Source of the DNA: Tieghemiomyces parasiticus
Lineage: Eukaryota; Kickxellomycota; Dimargaritomycetes; Dimargaritales; Dimargaritaceae
Direction: 5' to 3'
Length of the DNA stretch: 44,775 nt
NCBI GenBank assembly: GCA_027575765.1
Contig: JANBPT010000320.1
Location: forward strand, 1-44,775
Program-made: the position numbers and the translations under genes
Shown here: positions 20,915 to 33,107 of the stretch, piece after piece
How the letters are laid out: each line of letters begins with the position of its first letter
Position numbering within the stretch: position 1 is the first letter of the stretch
Notes under the pieces: model-generated
Told to the model about the DNA's origin: nothing
Databases searched by the model: none
Seen by the model: the letters and a program-made list of their open reading frames with translations, nothing else

Positions 20915-22853
20915 GATGAGACAAAGAACGCAGATGGGGGGGGGGATCTCCGTGACCCGCTGGTTGAGTCGAGGAGAAGCCACCGTAGTTGAGTTGAAGA
21001 GGGGCATAGGGCCGGGACCTTTACCTTCTAGACTACAGACTTGGCGCTGGTCGTCACGCGTACTAAACTGTACCGGCGGGCTCGCGGAGCTGATCGGTGG
21101 GGCCCGTACCCCCGTATGCTACCACCACCTCCTCGTCGATGATGTCGTTAGTGTAAAGTTTCCGTAGCGCTGGTGTAACGCCTACGACAGGGGGATGGAA
21201 AGGGAGGACCCGCGCCGAAATGGGCCGGGAAGAGGTGGCCAAAAATGGTCGCCCCTCGATATCAAGCTGTCAGCCGGTAAGCAGGCCGACATCTGGGGCG
21301 CTCTAATTGGTGTCCTCGACGGTAAACCACCATTTCCGCAACGGCTTTGCTACCTTCGTAAAAAAGCATTGAAAAGAAACTACCCTGGGCAAAGCCATAG
21401 ACAACTAAGGTCACTCTGGTGACCCTTGCAGTTGCCTCCCTCGGGGGGTGGAAGATATAAGTTGATGCCTCCGTGGTTGTGATCGTGATTACCAATGCCA
21501 TGTGGCAAAGGTGTGCGACCTGTTGACACGAAAGGCGTCTTTACCTTATCCGTCACTATTATGGCAGATGGAAACCCCTTCGTTTAAAGACCGGGCCCAC
21601 AGTGCGCTATTCTTGGGACTCCGGCGGAGGCGCGGGACCCCGTCACTGTCTCGGCAGATACAGTTTTACATACCCAGTGGCAAGGAGGGGGCCGTTGGTA
21701 GAGCTGGGCCGAAGGATGGGGTTCTAGAATGAGAGAGAGAGAGATTATGGCCAAAGCTACACCCGTCCGCAGACGACTCAGGCAACCCCTAGCCTTTAGC
21801 TGTACAACTCAGCCAATTCAACTCGCAATCCGCCAGTTCTACATGCCTATTGCCTCTCATACTCAGGGTGAAAACCGGCGACCTTTTTTTTGGGGAGGCC
21901 TGAGCGCCACACAAGCATTACCAGAAATGACTGCCGACATATCCTAGCCTTCTGTGGCGAAGAAGTTGCACCAGGTTGGTGGCCACAAGGGCGTACACAG
22001 AGCCACTCACGACCTTCTGCTCAACCCCCACGTACCACCCCAGTCCCTTTCTATTTTCTCTCGAGCTACCATGCGTGAGTGAGCCGAGTTGGACTCCCTA
22101 GCACCATTCCATAGAGAAAATAAAAGGGAGGCTACATAGAAAGTTCCAACCTGGTCTAACAATAAAAGAGAGAATGACAACCTTCTTTGTCACGATAGTG
22201 GTGATGCTTATCGCTTTTGTAGCCCACGTCGTTCTGTGCATTGTACATTACCATTTCTGCAAGTTTTGGGTTAAGGGGCAATGCATTGATCTCGTCCGTA
22301 GTTAGTAAACATGATGGGGACAGCAACCCATGCAGTGACGAATATAGTGATAAAACGCATCGCCCCATGCCAAGGGGAGCGACGTGGTAGATGAGTTGGG
22401 AGTGACTAGCCCCAGTCGCCATCAATTCACCCACCAACTACGCTCCCACTGCGACGTTGCAGACCGCTGACTAAACTCCGATCGATTGCGGGCTCCAGTT
22501 GTTGACCGTTTGATCGGACGCGCTGAACTACTTTGCATCCACCGTCCTCACCACCGCAGTACCGTTCAGCTTTGGAGCTGTAAGATTAAACCAGGTTCTG
22601 GCGCCCCTCCCCTGAATGTATGGCCCTAGGACTTCCTTGGGTCGCATATCACCCATGGCGCCGTCTGCCTTATCAATTATTCTCTTCGCCCACGACTTGT
22701 TCTCACAGACCCTTCTACTCTTGTCACCTATCATGGTTTAACCCCCTCCCAGCTCGTTTAAACTCCGCCCTGGGACGACCCGTGCATCCCTGTGTCTACA
22801 TTGCCACCCTCCTCGCCTCTCTTCATTTCGGCGGCCTTTTTCTCATTCGCTCC
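20915..22853. other. intergenic region, nothing recognised
   Basis: About 1.9 kb between two divergently oriented genes (secreted protein on minus, SDR on plus). Only short open frames without motifs are present, so it probably contains both promoters. Confidence 0.5.
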
Positions 22854-22874
22854 ATGGACTTCTAACTCGCCGAC

Positions 22875-23946
22875 GTGCCGGACCTTACCGGTCGGGTTAT
22901 TCTGGTCACTGGTGGCGCACGTGGACTGGGATATAGTACCTCATTGGAATTGGCACGTAAGCAGGCTCACGTCTTTATCTCAGCACGCATGGCCGAGAAA
23001 GGCAAAGCGGCGGTGAAGGCTATCTGCGAGGCCACCGGTAGCGACCAGGTTGAGTACTTACTAATTGATTTGGACAACCTACGGTCGGTGTATGATGCCA
23101 GTCAGACCTTCCTCTCGCGCGACTTGCCTCTACACGTGCTGTAAGTGATTTCAGCAGACGTGGTTTGGGTGGATTTATTTTCCCTGGAGTATGACAGGCC
23201 AATCTTCCCTGCTTGTTCAAAACCAAATTTGCATTTTTGAACTGGAGCTGTATCCGCCTCACAAGTTACTGATCACTTCACTCGGGGGCGGAGAGGTTTT
23301 TATTTTATTTTTTTGTGGCCTAATTATACTCGTCCCTTTTGCTCACCGTGTGCCCCCCCTCTCGCCTAGGATTAATAATGCAGCCCAGATGGTCATCAAA
23401 TACATCACGAGCGAGGACGGAGTTGAGCAGCGGTTTGGGGTGAACGTGGTGGGCCACTACTACCTCACCCAGAAGCTTTTACCCAGACTGGTCGTCACGC
23501 CGGGGGCTCGTATTGTCAACCTGGGGAGCAGAAGTATGCGGTTCGCCTGCCCGGAAGGTATCCGTTTCGACGGGTTCAACACCTATGGTCAGTCTAAACT
23601 GGGTGTTTACCTGGTCACTCAATTGCTGACCGACCAGATCGGCGAGCAGCACGATGTGCTGGTCAACACCGTTCACCCCTGGTTCATTAAGAACCACCGT
23701 GACGACCACGAGGACCAGGACTTCAGCTACCTGATGCAGAAGTTTTTAAACGTGGCCTATTACTTTGCCGACACGGTGGATACCGGAATCCTGACCACCT
23801 TGTACGTGGCCACTGCCCCAGCGGTTACCGCGAAACCGTATCGCGGATACTACTTCCATAATACCGACCAGGCTTCCAGGAGCCCCTGCTTGTGGTTTGC
23901 CAGTAATTTTGATCATTTTACCCCACGCTTGGACCAGTACTTTTAA
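22875..23946 (+). CDS. short-chain dehydrogenase/reductase, start codon disrupted
   Basis: NAD(P)-dependent oxidoreductase of the SDR superfamily, closest in style to retinol-dehydrogenase-like fungal SDRs. Exon 1 is 22875-23140 and exon 2 is 23370-23946. The 229-bp intron (GTAAGT...CTAG) splits a Leu codon and restores the frame to LHVLINNAA. Numbering from 22875: cofactor motif TGGARGLG at 12-19, NNA at 91-93, catalytic Ser142 region (NLGSRS), and YGQSK giving Tyr161 and Lys165. Length is about 280 residues, normal for the family. There is no ATG at this open frame: an in-frame ATG at 22854 is followed by TAA at 22863-22865, and the next codons (LADVPDLTG) look like normal SDR N-terminus. 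No acceptor AG lies in the gap. So the gene is either freshly inactivated, uses a non-AUG start or readthrough, or holds a sequence error. The substrate cannot be told. Confidence 0.82.
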
Positions 23947-25609
23947 GATACACTTGTCGAGAAAACTGTGGCATGGGACGCTGAACCCATTGCGGTACTT
24001 ACATAGTTCGTCACAGGACAGGTATCTCTCTGATACATTTACGAGTATTGTGCATTCTAGTTTTAATATAGATATAATATAAGCCTTATCACGATGGGGG
24101 ATGCAATGTATGAAACGGTGTGTTGGGGCTATGGTGGATCCGTTCCTTGGGGGACAATCTCTCAGAACTTGGTATGGCCTTACGATTACTAGGCCCTCTG
24201 AGGACGTTGTGCTCCACGCAAGCACTTGGGGACTTTGGTGGTCCGCCCGTGACTGCCGACAACATTCTGGCGGCAGTGATCAATGCCTGGCTACTGCTGG
24301 GGTTCGGGCTCCATAGTCTTAAGCCTCCCCTCTGCCTTAAGCGAAAACCTTGATCACCAGTCCTGGTGGATCACTTTTTGGAGGAGGATATCAGGTCGTG
24401 GATTGCGGTGAGCAGCGACAAGCGTGCCGGAATATAGAGAGAGTCGGCGTGCGAAAAGAGACTCAGAGAGGACTAACGCCCCATCACCCAGACCAGTCGC
24501 ATTATCGGCACCGTGGAGGTCCGACGGCCATGTACCCCATAAGCAGGGAGACACGAAGGGACGCTCCGGGGCGACGATTGGCCCTGAGGGAGCCATGGCC
24601 CACAGACGGGCGGCCACTTGCAACGGTGCGCGACGGGCGTCCATAGTTTAAACAAGGTATTACCTCGGCACGTCATCACCTGCGCCTATCACGCACTAGC
24701 GCTCTTCCCCCCCCCGGCCGAATCCACAGCGCCATTCCTCTCGCTTTCAGCCGTAGCACTTTGTCGGCTGACCCGCCGTTCTAGGTTCCCTGGCCTCTAC
24801 ACTGGTCCCTTATTCTAACGAGTCGGTTGGTCCATGTGACCTCGCGATAACACTGGCAGTGCGGGGACCACGGCGATCAGCCATTGTCCTGTAGTGTCGC
24901 CCACCTCCTGTCCCTCCCCGAGCCACTTGGTTAAATTGGCATCCACTCCCTGAGTCACTATCGCCCACGGATCGTCCAAGTGTGCGTGGCACCAGTGACT
25001 CCCCCGTCAGACACGGGGGCGGTCGCCAAGGCGGTGGGTACGGCTTTCATGGGCGCTGGTTGTCGACCAGGCGATGGAACCAGCACACTGAAACGCCGCT
25101 GCGGCAGCCTTTCTCCAAAAGCGGGAGATTGGCGAGTCTGGTCGAAGCAAACTGCGCCATAACATTGAACATCGGCACCTGGCGGGTTAGACGCCCCGTC
25201 GCTTCTGCCACTCTGGCTGGGAGCTGCAAGTGGCCTGCGCCGCCAGTATCCAGCGGAGTGGTCACAAGTGGTTGTTCCTTAGCACGGCCGAGTCGCGGTG
25301 TGGCCCTATTCACCAGGGCCCAGGGCCTCACTCGCCCCTGCCCAGGGGCGATACTACGGCCGCATACCTCCAGCCGCCGTGGTGAGGAGCAGTGGACCTA
25401 CTGCCCTCTACAGGCACGTCAATGGATACGTTTTGGGAGAGCGCGCCATCGATGGCCAAGAATGTACGTTATCGGGCTGCAGCGGGCATGGCCGCTGAAC
25501 CGACGGGAAAGGACCATGCCCCGCGGCCCCTGGGCGCGGCTCTCGTTCACTGCATGCTGAACGGTGGCGCTGGGGGAAGAGGGGGGAGGGCGGACGGATT
25601 GGTCACCAG

Positions 25610-25860
25610 GGGGTATCGCGTGTCCCTGTTATCAGGGCTGTCATCCCGGCGCGGCCATCTACCGTCTATCGTGGGGGTGGCCAGCTTAAGGCATAAAGGC
25701 GTTAGTGTGTGTCGCTTCATCCGCCAAGCCCAACTACAGCCTATCGTGAAGATGATCGACCCAAGGCGCATGGGCGTCGGTGCGTGTCCCTTCATCTGTC
25801 AAGCCCATCGTCCACGCTATCCACCAGTGCCTCCCAAAATCGTTCGCCCACAGGCAACCC
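25610..25860. repeat. degenerate tandem repeat, unit about 87 bp
   Basis: Two clear units share AAGGC-GC/TA-GGCGT, GTGTGTC/GCGTGTC, CTTCATC and CAAGCCCA (about 25689 and 25764), and a weaker third unit precedes them with CGTGTCCCT and CTATCGTGG. The phase preserves an open plus-strand frame with a 29-residue periodicity (GVSVCRFIRQAQ versus GVGACPFICQAH), which may reflect former coding sequence. Confidence 0.5.
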
Positions 25861-27550
25861 TCAGGACAGAATGGAAGGGGGCGGATGGGTGCTGAACTAG
25901 AACACCCCTGCACGGTGCTTATCGGCCCGTTCCCGGAGCCAGTACAAGTCCCTGATGGCCTGCACTCCGAGAGTTGATCATATGGCGCGACGGTCTAATG
26001 CCGATTAATCCACATACGCAGCGGCCCTCCTGGCCTCCGCCCACCGAAATCGAGGGGCCGGAGCACCCTCAACGACCAGTCATGCGCTGATGTCACCCCC
26101 CAGATATATATAACCCTGGCCGGGAAAGCGTGGCTTCCCCGAGCGAGGGGGTTGCCTCATATTTCTCCCCCCCGGCCGTGGCATCCACCGCGGCCAAAAA
26201 GGAAAAGGCGGTGCTGGATCTCGCCAGTCCAACCTGCTGCGGTGAATGGGCCATCGTAATGCCGCATTAGGGTTGGGCGGGCGTGAGCCGCTTGACCTGA
26301 CCCACTTCCCCTTCGCGCTGCTGCGCTTCGGTACTGGCTAGTTTCCATCTGCCATGGCAAGTCGGCCCTTGTGCTATAGGACGCATAGTTTTGCCGAACA
26401 GTGGTTGTATGCATGGCTTCGGTCACCTCCAGGTGGGTCCATTCATACCAATCCACCGGCCATTTCAACACGCAGACACTGGCGGGCGCGTGCCTTCTCC
26501 TGGCTTGCCCGCCGCCACCGCTATATAACCTCGACGCCCGCCCGCCTCCTTTTGCCTGTGAGCTTGCCCACCTCCTCACTTGATTTTGATGTATGCGGAT
26601 GATGCGCGGCAACTCGCTCATGCGCATCATTGCCCCCTCCCCCATTATCGCGTTCAATCTTTGGCCGAGCAGCGCACGCCATTTCACCGAGAACACGCGC
26701 ACATTACCCCTCGTAAGCAAGCCATCCCGTGCTCTTTTTATTGCCCGTCGGCCACCCATCCTACCTCCACTTGGCAGGCTCCTCTCTTCATCCCTTTCTT
26801 TTCCGGTCAACTCCTTAACCTGGCTTTTAATCTTGCATCGAATTTTCCCCTCCTTGTTATCCCTCCCCACCCTGCCGCTCCCTCGCCACCACGCATAGAA
26901 GGTTAGTGTGCCTGCTGAATCCAGGGCTGGTAGCGCTCGCTGGGGCCCTTTTCTGAAGTTTACCAAAAGGGGACAGCGAACGCTCCGCACGTCACCTGGC
27001 TCTCAACGCTATCGCAGCCGCCGCATTTCAGTTTCTGGACATTCCTTTCCACGGGTGGGTTGCCTGTCCCAACCCGGTCTGATTGCCATCGTCTGCTCAC
27101 CTTCCATCGGACTGGACTTGGCCAACGAAGTGGAGTGTGGGACCACCGCCGCATCAAGCCCGTCCCCATTTGCCTTCATTTTGGGTCTCATAATTCCCGC
27201 TTTGTGTGTTGTTTCTCTATGTTACGCCACTGGCCTAGGACCACACTCACTGCTCAACAAGCCTCTCCCACTCCAACGGTGTCTACTTTGCCTCCACCAA
27301 CCGCCGGGTGGTTTCCTGCCACTCCCAGAATCGCCTTAGCCTATCGAACAAGCTACCTAGGTCACTCCGCCAGTTTGACTCCAAGGTACGTCCGCTGAAT
27401 CCACACATTCCGCCTGCTGACCTAGCATTATGCGTCCCGGCGCCGATGCGCCACGGTCACCACACCCTCTGACGCTTGGTTAGCCTCGTCTTTCTCCTTT
27501 AGTTGCGGCGACGTAGAGCGACATTGCCACTTGACTTGACCCAAGTCAGT

Positions 27551-27572
27551 AATATATATATATATATATATA
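27551..27572. repeat. (AT)n dinucleotide microsatellite
   Basis: An uninterrupted AT/TA run of about 21 bases, roughly 1 kb upstream of the ATG13 start. Confidence 0.9.
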
Positions 27573-27940
27573 CTACTCGGGTCCTGTGGTTCTTCTCTCC
27601 ACGAGGCCCCCGCACGACACCCTAACTTTTAGACCCGCACAAACCTTACCTCTTCCGACTCCGCTCGCACATGTACTAGTTCCCGCTTCCCAACCATCTA
27701 GTGCCGCCTCCCCTACTCACCCTTTGTTTTCCCATATTTCTAAAGCCCGTTACCAGTCTGTACCTATGCCCTTTTATTCACCTTACTTCCCCTTAGCCAT
27801 TTGCAAGTCACAAACGAGCCCCTTTGCCTACTTCGGTACGAAACTGCTTAACCTAGCCTTTTAAATACTCTACACCCGTCTTGTATCTCTGTAACTCCGC
27901 ATACCCTTCCGTATTAGCCACCTCCACATTCCCCACTCTC

Positions 27941-27957
27941 TATTATTATTATTATTT
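27941..27957. repeat. (TAT)n trinucleotide microsatellite
   Basis: A run of five TAT units in the pyrimidine-rich leader of ATG13. Confidence 0.8.
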
Positions 27958-28589
27958 TCTTACCTATGCCAATGTCCCAAACCATCTCCATTGCCTTGCG
28001 CTACCGAACCTGACGTTGTCTGCCTCTCCCATTCTTTATTCTAGCACCCGGAACTGAGAGCACCTTCTTCCTCCAGCTTCTTTGTGCAACCGGACATTTG
28101 CCCTCCCCGCCAGTCGACGCTAGGCATTTCTGTACTGTAGTTGTAGTTGTACCCACATTTCTTATTCGGTGCCCTCACCTCAGCCGCCTTCTGTATCGCT
28201 TTACCGTCCTCAGCACCAACGACTTAACCTTAACTCCCTCGAAATTTGGTCGCCATATCTTCGTGGTCGCTTCTTAACCTGGACCGTGCACTCTCATTCT
28301 ATTGTAACGCCATTGGACGCCGGTCGGACTTTATACTATTCTACCCTAACATTCACTTATTCCGTCCGATCGCCTCGCCTCTGCGTCTTGCTCGCCTATT
28401 TTCCCTTTACTTTCGCAGTCTGTCACCCCGTCTTGCCGTGTGCCCCCCGATCCTCTAAGCTCACCGCCGTATTCGTGCCTCCGCCCATCCGGGCCACTGC
28501 CCGCCCCCTCCTCCCCCAGCGTCCGGTATCGTGGCCCTGATTTTACCAAGCTCGACTATTCCATTCTCCACGTCTCTCTGCTGCCTGCC

Positions 28590-31500
28590 ATGCAGTCCCC
28601 GCCCCGGGGCACCACTGCGTACCCGTCGCATCTCCCAGTGTCGGACACCGATAGCCTCCCCTCCAGCTCACAGCACATGCCGGCCCGCGACAACCGTGGG
28701 GAGCAGATCACCCAAAACGTGTTTGCCAAATTTGCACAAATTGTCGTACGGTCCCGCTACGATACGGACGACACGGTCCATGACCTGGCCCCGCCCTCGT
28801 CACGCACCAATAAGTGGTTTAATCTTGAGACGGAAGACACAGAAGCGGTACGCACTGAGGCCAAGTTCTGGCGGACCGCTTGCCTGCTCTCCGCCCCGCC
28901 CCCGCCCATGTTCATCGAGGTGTATCTGGACCTAAGCTGCCTGACTGACCGCCAGACGCTCGTCGTGACGGACGACCGGTTGAGGCGGTGGATGGTCGAC
29001 CGCCATGGTCCCAATCTCCACGACAGCCGTACTAGTCTGCACGCGGCGGTGACCGGGTACCCACCGGGCCAGCCCAGCCCGCAGAGCCTAGGTAGCACCA
29101 GTCAGGGCTACACCACCGTGCTCCTAGAGAGCTGGCAGCTGCAACTCGGCCACATGCCGCCTTACCCGGCCCCGGACCTGCCTGTGGTGTACAAGAAGGC
29201 GGTTGTGTTCTTTCGTGGCCTGTTTTCACTGGTACGCCTCTTGCCCGCGTACCGGTTGTCCCAGCGCCTACACAGCGGGGACGGATCCGCCACCCCGCTG
29301 CTCCGCCTCGGTTATCGTTTCGGCACCGAGCCCGCTCACCTGGGACACGAGATCCGTCTAGACACCGGGCTGACCGGCAGTCTGGACCCAACACAGACGT
29401 TCACGTTCGACCCGCTCGTCACCACCCTAGGCACCTTCTCAGGCGGGGTCACCTACCGTACCGGCTGCCAGTTCCACGTCGAGGAGCCCGACATAAACCC
29501 ACTACCGACCGACCCAAACCCTTACTTTTCCCCCACGCTTATCACCCGGCTGGGCAACACCTCCAGCGAGCAGCTTGTCCACTCCCCGTTCCGCATTCCG
29601 GCCCCGGGTCGCGCTGCCTTACCCACCCCGTCACCACTCCTCCCACCCCTCCACCGCCGGACATCCAGCAACAGCAGCAATTCCTACCGGTCCGCCACCG
29701 CGGGCCAGGTCGCCTCCCTGTATCGCCGGTCCAGCACCACCACTGCCAGTCGGCCCGTCTCAGGGGGTCCCATGGCCGCACCGTCGGCGACCGCCCCGCT
29801 CGCCTCGATCCACGAGGTGCGCGCCTCTACCTTGCCCCATCCGCCACACACTGTGGTATTGGACCGGGTGATACCGGCCCAGCTCCCGCCGCACCGCCCA
29901 GGCTTCCACACCGGCCAACCGGTCTCGTCGGCAACCACGACGCACCCGAACCCGCGGTTGCCATCGTCGTTTGAGAGCCGTCACTCGTCACTCGTTTCCA
30001 ATCCCAGCGGTAGCTACGGGCGCGAGTCCCGCCCACGCCCCACCTCGGGAGTGATCCCGCCATCCGCCGTCGCCGCTGGATCCGCTGCTGGGTCGGTGGC
30101 GTCTTCCGTGTTTCGTCGCCCGTCGTTGAGCCTAGTCTCTCCGTTCAAATCGCCCTCGCTCTCAGCCTCCCCTGCCTCACCTTTTCCGCAAGGTATGCTC
30201 CATTCGTCATCCCATGAAACAGACGCCTCCGGCATGTCCCAGCGGTCGCGTCGACCCCTATCGTTCGGCCAGCCCTCCGCCGGACGCGGCCCGGCGGGGG
30301 CGGCGCCATACTCTCACTCCGGCGGGGACGGTTCCACTGGCGGTGGCGACGGGCTGGAGTCGGTCCCCGGGGCGTACGCCGAATCAATCGGCCAGTCTCC
30401 GCGTCTCTCTTCATCATTTGCACGTCGCCATCGTGCAACTGTGCCCCCAGGCGACGTGAACACCACCGCGGGGGGCGGCCGTGACCTCCACTCGCAAACG
30501 GCTCCGCCACCGCATTCCCCCATTTCGCCCGGCGGAGTTTCCCGTTCCCAAGCGTCGTCGCACTCTCCTGCCACGACCTACCGACCCATCCCCGGCCAAC
30601 GCCGGCAGTCCCTCCTAAGTGACTACGGCGATAGTGTGTCCGATGTGAGCTTAACATCCAACCCGCCTCGAGTGTCGGTTGGAGGCCTCCCCGGAACCTC
30701 GGGACACGCCGCCCGATCCTCACTGGACCGCGTTGCACCGACCCTGGCCGCTACTGACGCCAGTCCCTCGGCCTTAATCACCGAAGATGACGGTATCGCC
30801 GAATTCCAACGTATCTTGGAAACCCAGTCCCGTCTCAAAGTGGTGGTTTCGCACGCCGTGACCTCGGCTGCCGCCCCTGCCACCGTAGTTAGCCCGGCTG
30901 CGGGCGTTTCTCCGTACACGGTCGACCGGGACCTCGATCGGATGCGACGTCTCCGCCAATCCTACAATTTCATGGCCGACTCTATCGCCCAGAACGCCCG
31001 GCCCAGTGCTCCTGCGATGGCGGCGGACCTGTATTCTACGCTGCCGTCACCACCTTTGCCTCCAGTTGCGGAATACACCGGGTACTACGCCGCCGATCCC
31101 CATGTCGGGCGAGCGACCAGCGTTCCCGCGCCGTACTCTGTGGACCGGCGCCCCTCGCGCCGCGTCCCTACGGCGCACATCTATCCTCGCGGTGATGAGA
31201 CCGACGGTGAGGTCGAGGATGACGAGGCCGATGATGATGATAATCGGGTGGTTAGGGCAAGTCCCCGGCCGGCCCGCGGTCACGCGAGTCGTCGTGCCAC
31301 TTACACTTCGCCGGCCTTCCCGCTTTCCGACCCCTCCTCGACCACCCCTCGGCCCTTCCAGCCGGCTGTGGATGATCAGCGGTCACCTTACTTGACCCGA
31401 CACAGTTCGGTGATTGGGGGTCGCTCCCCGGTGCCTGGTCACCACCCCGCCATCCCTGTCACCACGACCGCCACCCTCGGCTCGGGGCGGCAGGGGTTTA

Positions 31501-31865
31501 CTAGCGAGCGCACCCTGCTCGAGGCCGACATTGCCCACTTACGTCGGGTTGATACGTCCCAGGCCAAGTTTAACTATGCACATGGGTCGTACCGACCGGT
31601 CACTTCCCCGCCGATGACAATGGTTACGGACCACTCAGCACCAAAGCATTACCCAACCGCCGCTCACTGCCCACCCTCTCGAGACTCTCCCGGTAGCACC
31701 GAGACTGGCACCACGGGGCAATCCGCCCGGCACTACCGATCCCACCGTCCACATCACCACCACTCACAGCAGCGGACCGGCACGACGGACACCCCCGAAA
31801 ACGAAGATGCCGAATCGCTTTTGTTTGCCATGAGCGAGTCGTCGCTCAACGAGTCTATGCAGTAA
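28590..31865 (+). CDS. ATG13: autophagy-related protein 13 (Atg13)
   Basis: Regulatory subunit of the Atg1 kinase complex that initiates autophagosome formation in the cytosol. It scaffolds Atg1 and the Atg17 subcomplex and is controlled by TORC1 phosphorylation in studied fungi. The open frame extends upstream to a GTG, but the first in-frame ATG is 28590, giving 1091 residues. Residues about 38-300 match the N-terminal HORMA domain: TQNVFAKFAQIVVRSR, WFNLETEDTEAVR, MFIEVYLDLS, LLESWQLQL, VVYKKAVVFFRGLFSLVRLLP and the closing TGCQFHVEEPD. The remainder is a long disordered Ser/Pro/Ala/Arg-rich tail with many S/T-P sites and an acidic stretch (DGEVEDDEADDDD). The last residues, SLLFAMSESSL, resemble a short C-terminal motif I recall from many fungal Atg13 proteins. 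It is longer than S. cerevisiae Atg13 (738 residues), because of the tail. No intron. Confidence 0.92.
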   Translation: MQSPPRGTTAYPSHLPVSDTDSLPSSSQHMPARDNRGEQITQNVFAKFAQIVVRSRYDTDDTVHDLAPPSSRTNKWFNLETEDTEAVRTEAKFWRTACLLSAPPPPMFIEVYLDLSCLTDRQTLVVTDDRLRRWMVDRHGPNLHDSRTSLHAAVTGYPPGQPSPQSLGSTSQGYTTVLLESWQLQLGHMPPYPAPDLPVVYKKAVVFFRGLFSLVRLLPAYRLSQRLHSGDGSATPLLRLGYRFGTEPAHLGHEIRLDTGLTGSLDPTQTFTFDPLVTTLGTFSGGVTYRTGCQFHVEEPDINPLPTDPNPYFSPTLITRLGNTSSEQLVHSPFRIPAPGRAALPTPSPLLPPLHRRTSSNSSNSYRSATAGQVASLYRRSSTTTASRPVSGGPMAAPSATAPLASIHEVRASTLPHPPHTVVLDRVIPAQLPPHRPGFHTGQPVSSATTTHPNPRLPSSFESRHSSLVSNPSGSYGRESRPRPTSGVIPPSAVAAGSAAGSVASSVFRRPSLSLVSPFKSPSLSASPASPFPQGMLHSSSHETDASGMSQRSRRPLSFGQPSAGRGPAGAAPYSHSGGDGSTGGGDGLESVPGAYAESIGQSPRLSSSFARRHRATVPPGDVNTTAGGGRDLHSQTAPPPHSPISPGGVSRSQASSHSPATTYRPIPGQRRQSLLSDYGDSVSDVSLTSNPPRVSVGGLPGTSGHAARSSLDRVAPTLAATDASPSALITEDDGIAEFQRILETQSRLKVVVSHAVTSAAAPATVVSPAAGVSPYTVDRDLDRMRRLRQSYNFMADSIAQNARPSAPAMAADLYSTLPSPPLPPVAEYTGYYAADPHVGRATSVPAPYSVDRRPSRRVPTAHIYPRGDETDGEVEDDEADDDDNRVVRASPRPARGHASRRATYTSPAFPLSDPSSTTPRPFQPAVDDQRSPYLTRHSSVIGGRSPVPGHHPAIPVTTTATLGSGRQGFTSERTLLEADIAHLRRVDTSQAKFNYAHGSYRPVTSPPMTMVTDHSAPKHYPTAAHCPPSRDSPGSTETGTTGQSARHYRSHRPHHHHSQQRTGTTDTPENEDAESLLFAMSESSLNESMQ

Positions 31866-33107
31866 ATACCCCCCTCTCTCTCGTCCCCTCGTGAGGGCTT
31901 CACCTGCAGAGCGATCTTGGATGTCGTTGAGTTTTAGTTATTGTATGTGTATGTATCTAACAGGGAAGGGTCATCTAATGGTTTATGTGTTCCGAGGGGA
32001 AAGGGAGTCTCCTCGAGCGGAGTTCTAATTAATAATACTCGCCAAAGTGACGGATTGCTCTGTGAGAGAGCGTGTGTATGGTCAAACCACATTGATGAAC
32101 GGAGTGGTTATGAGAGTAGGCGGAGACTGGCAGCGATGGCCATCGGATAAAACCTGCCGCGGAATTGAAACTTTCAGTGCTGCTGCCACGCCGTTAAATG
32201 TCCATGGCATCGCTCATCAATGAAGAAGGGGGGATAGGGAGGGGAGGGAAAATGTAGGGGAGAGTGAAGAACAAAGAACCTGGGTCCTTTTGTTACGGGA
32301 CATCCGGCGGCTAGTTTCAAGGGGCTGCTATTCTCCTTTATGGATGTGGCGCTGAGATTCGGCGGCGACGCTGCCTTAGAGCTCCCCCCTTTCATACCAT
32401 AGACACGAGAAAGAAAGAGGGCGAGAGAGAGAGAGAAAGAGAGGCAACTCGGCACTTCACGGCCACCGTGCCATCGACCGTGTACGCATGGAAAGGGAGA
32501 GGAATACGGTCCGCTCTCCTCTCTCTCTTCCTGCAATACATGGCCTCTGCCAGCAATATTGGCGGTATGGTCAAGCTTCCTGCACTAATCACCACTACAG
32601 TACGCTACCACCTACCAGTGCCCTCCGCCCTCTCAAGTTCGCAGCTGCCTTGTTCTTCAATCGACCCATTAACTAATCGACCCATTTCTACACCTCATTC
32701 GGCTAACCGACCTGTCTACCTCTGCATCCCTTCCCCATGTTATCCGCATTCCGCATTGTAACATAACTCGCGGTCCAATACTGTAGTTCACCACGGCGGC
32801 ATTCCATTTGTACTATAGCGCTCATCGTCCATAATTGTTTATTTCGGTAGTTATTTATTTTTTTCGTAGTCCGTCCGTGACTGTCTTTGCCCTACCCTTT
32901 TCCCGTCAACTTTTTACTAACCAAAACCAAAAAAATTAATTACCTTGTCAACTCGTCCCGTGCATACATATTTATATACATCCTCGTTATCCACCGTCAA
33001 TTCCTCGGCCGTCCTCTCATTCAAGTCGGCCACCACGTTATAAAGTCTCTTGTAGGACCCTTAGATACCCCTTCCCCCCCACCCCCCCTCCACCGAGCGC
33101 ATGTGCC
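31866..33107. other. intergenic, ATG13 3' end and promoter of next gene
   Basis: No gene recognised. A T-rich, TATGT-rich stretch just after the ATG13 stop may hold its polyadenylation signals. A C/T-rich tract (about 33066-33093) directly precedes the next start codon. Confidence 0.5.

Larger units (their letters stand above)
23947..28589. other. region without recognised gene; leader of ATG13 at right end
   Basis: From 24.1 to 27.4 kb both strands are fairly open and GC-rich, but no frame shows a recognisable domain. Longer frames (plus 24982-25560, plus 25392-25895, minus 26990-26157) begin with GTG or lack motifs and overlap each other antisense. An imperfect tandem repeat of about 87 bp occurs at about 25610-25860. 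A TATATATA stretch lies near 26105. From about 27.6 kb to 28.6 kb the plus strand becomes pyrimidine-rich, as is common upstream of fungal genes, and likely holds the ATG13 promoter and 5' UTR. Confidence 0.5.

Noticed and set aside
24982..25895. Overlapping plus-strand frames of 192 and 167 codons
   Set aside because: No conserved motif, a non-ATG start for the longer one, and mutually overlapping frames; at most a decayed repeat gene.
26157..26990. 277-codon minus-strand open frame
   Set aside because: It has no ATG at its start and no recognisable domain, its Arg/Gly-rich composition matches antisense reading of GC-rich DNA, and it is overlapped by plus-strand frames.
28440..28589. Longer N-terminus for Atg13 starting at 28440
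   Set aside because: The codon at 28440 is GTG; the first ATG is 28590 and the HORMA domain begins well after it.
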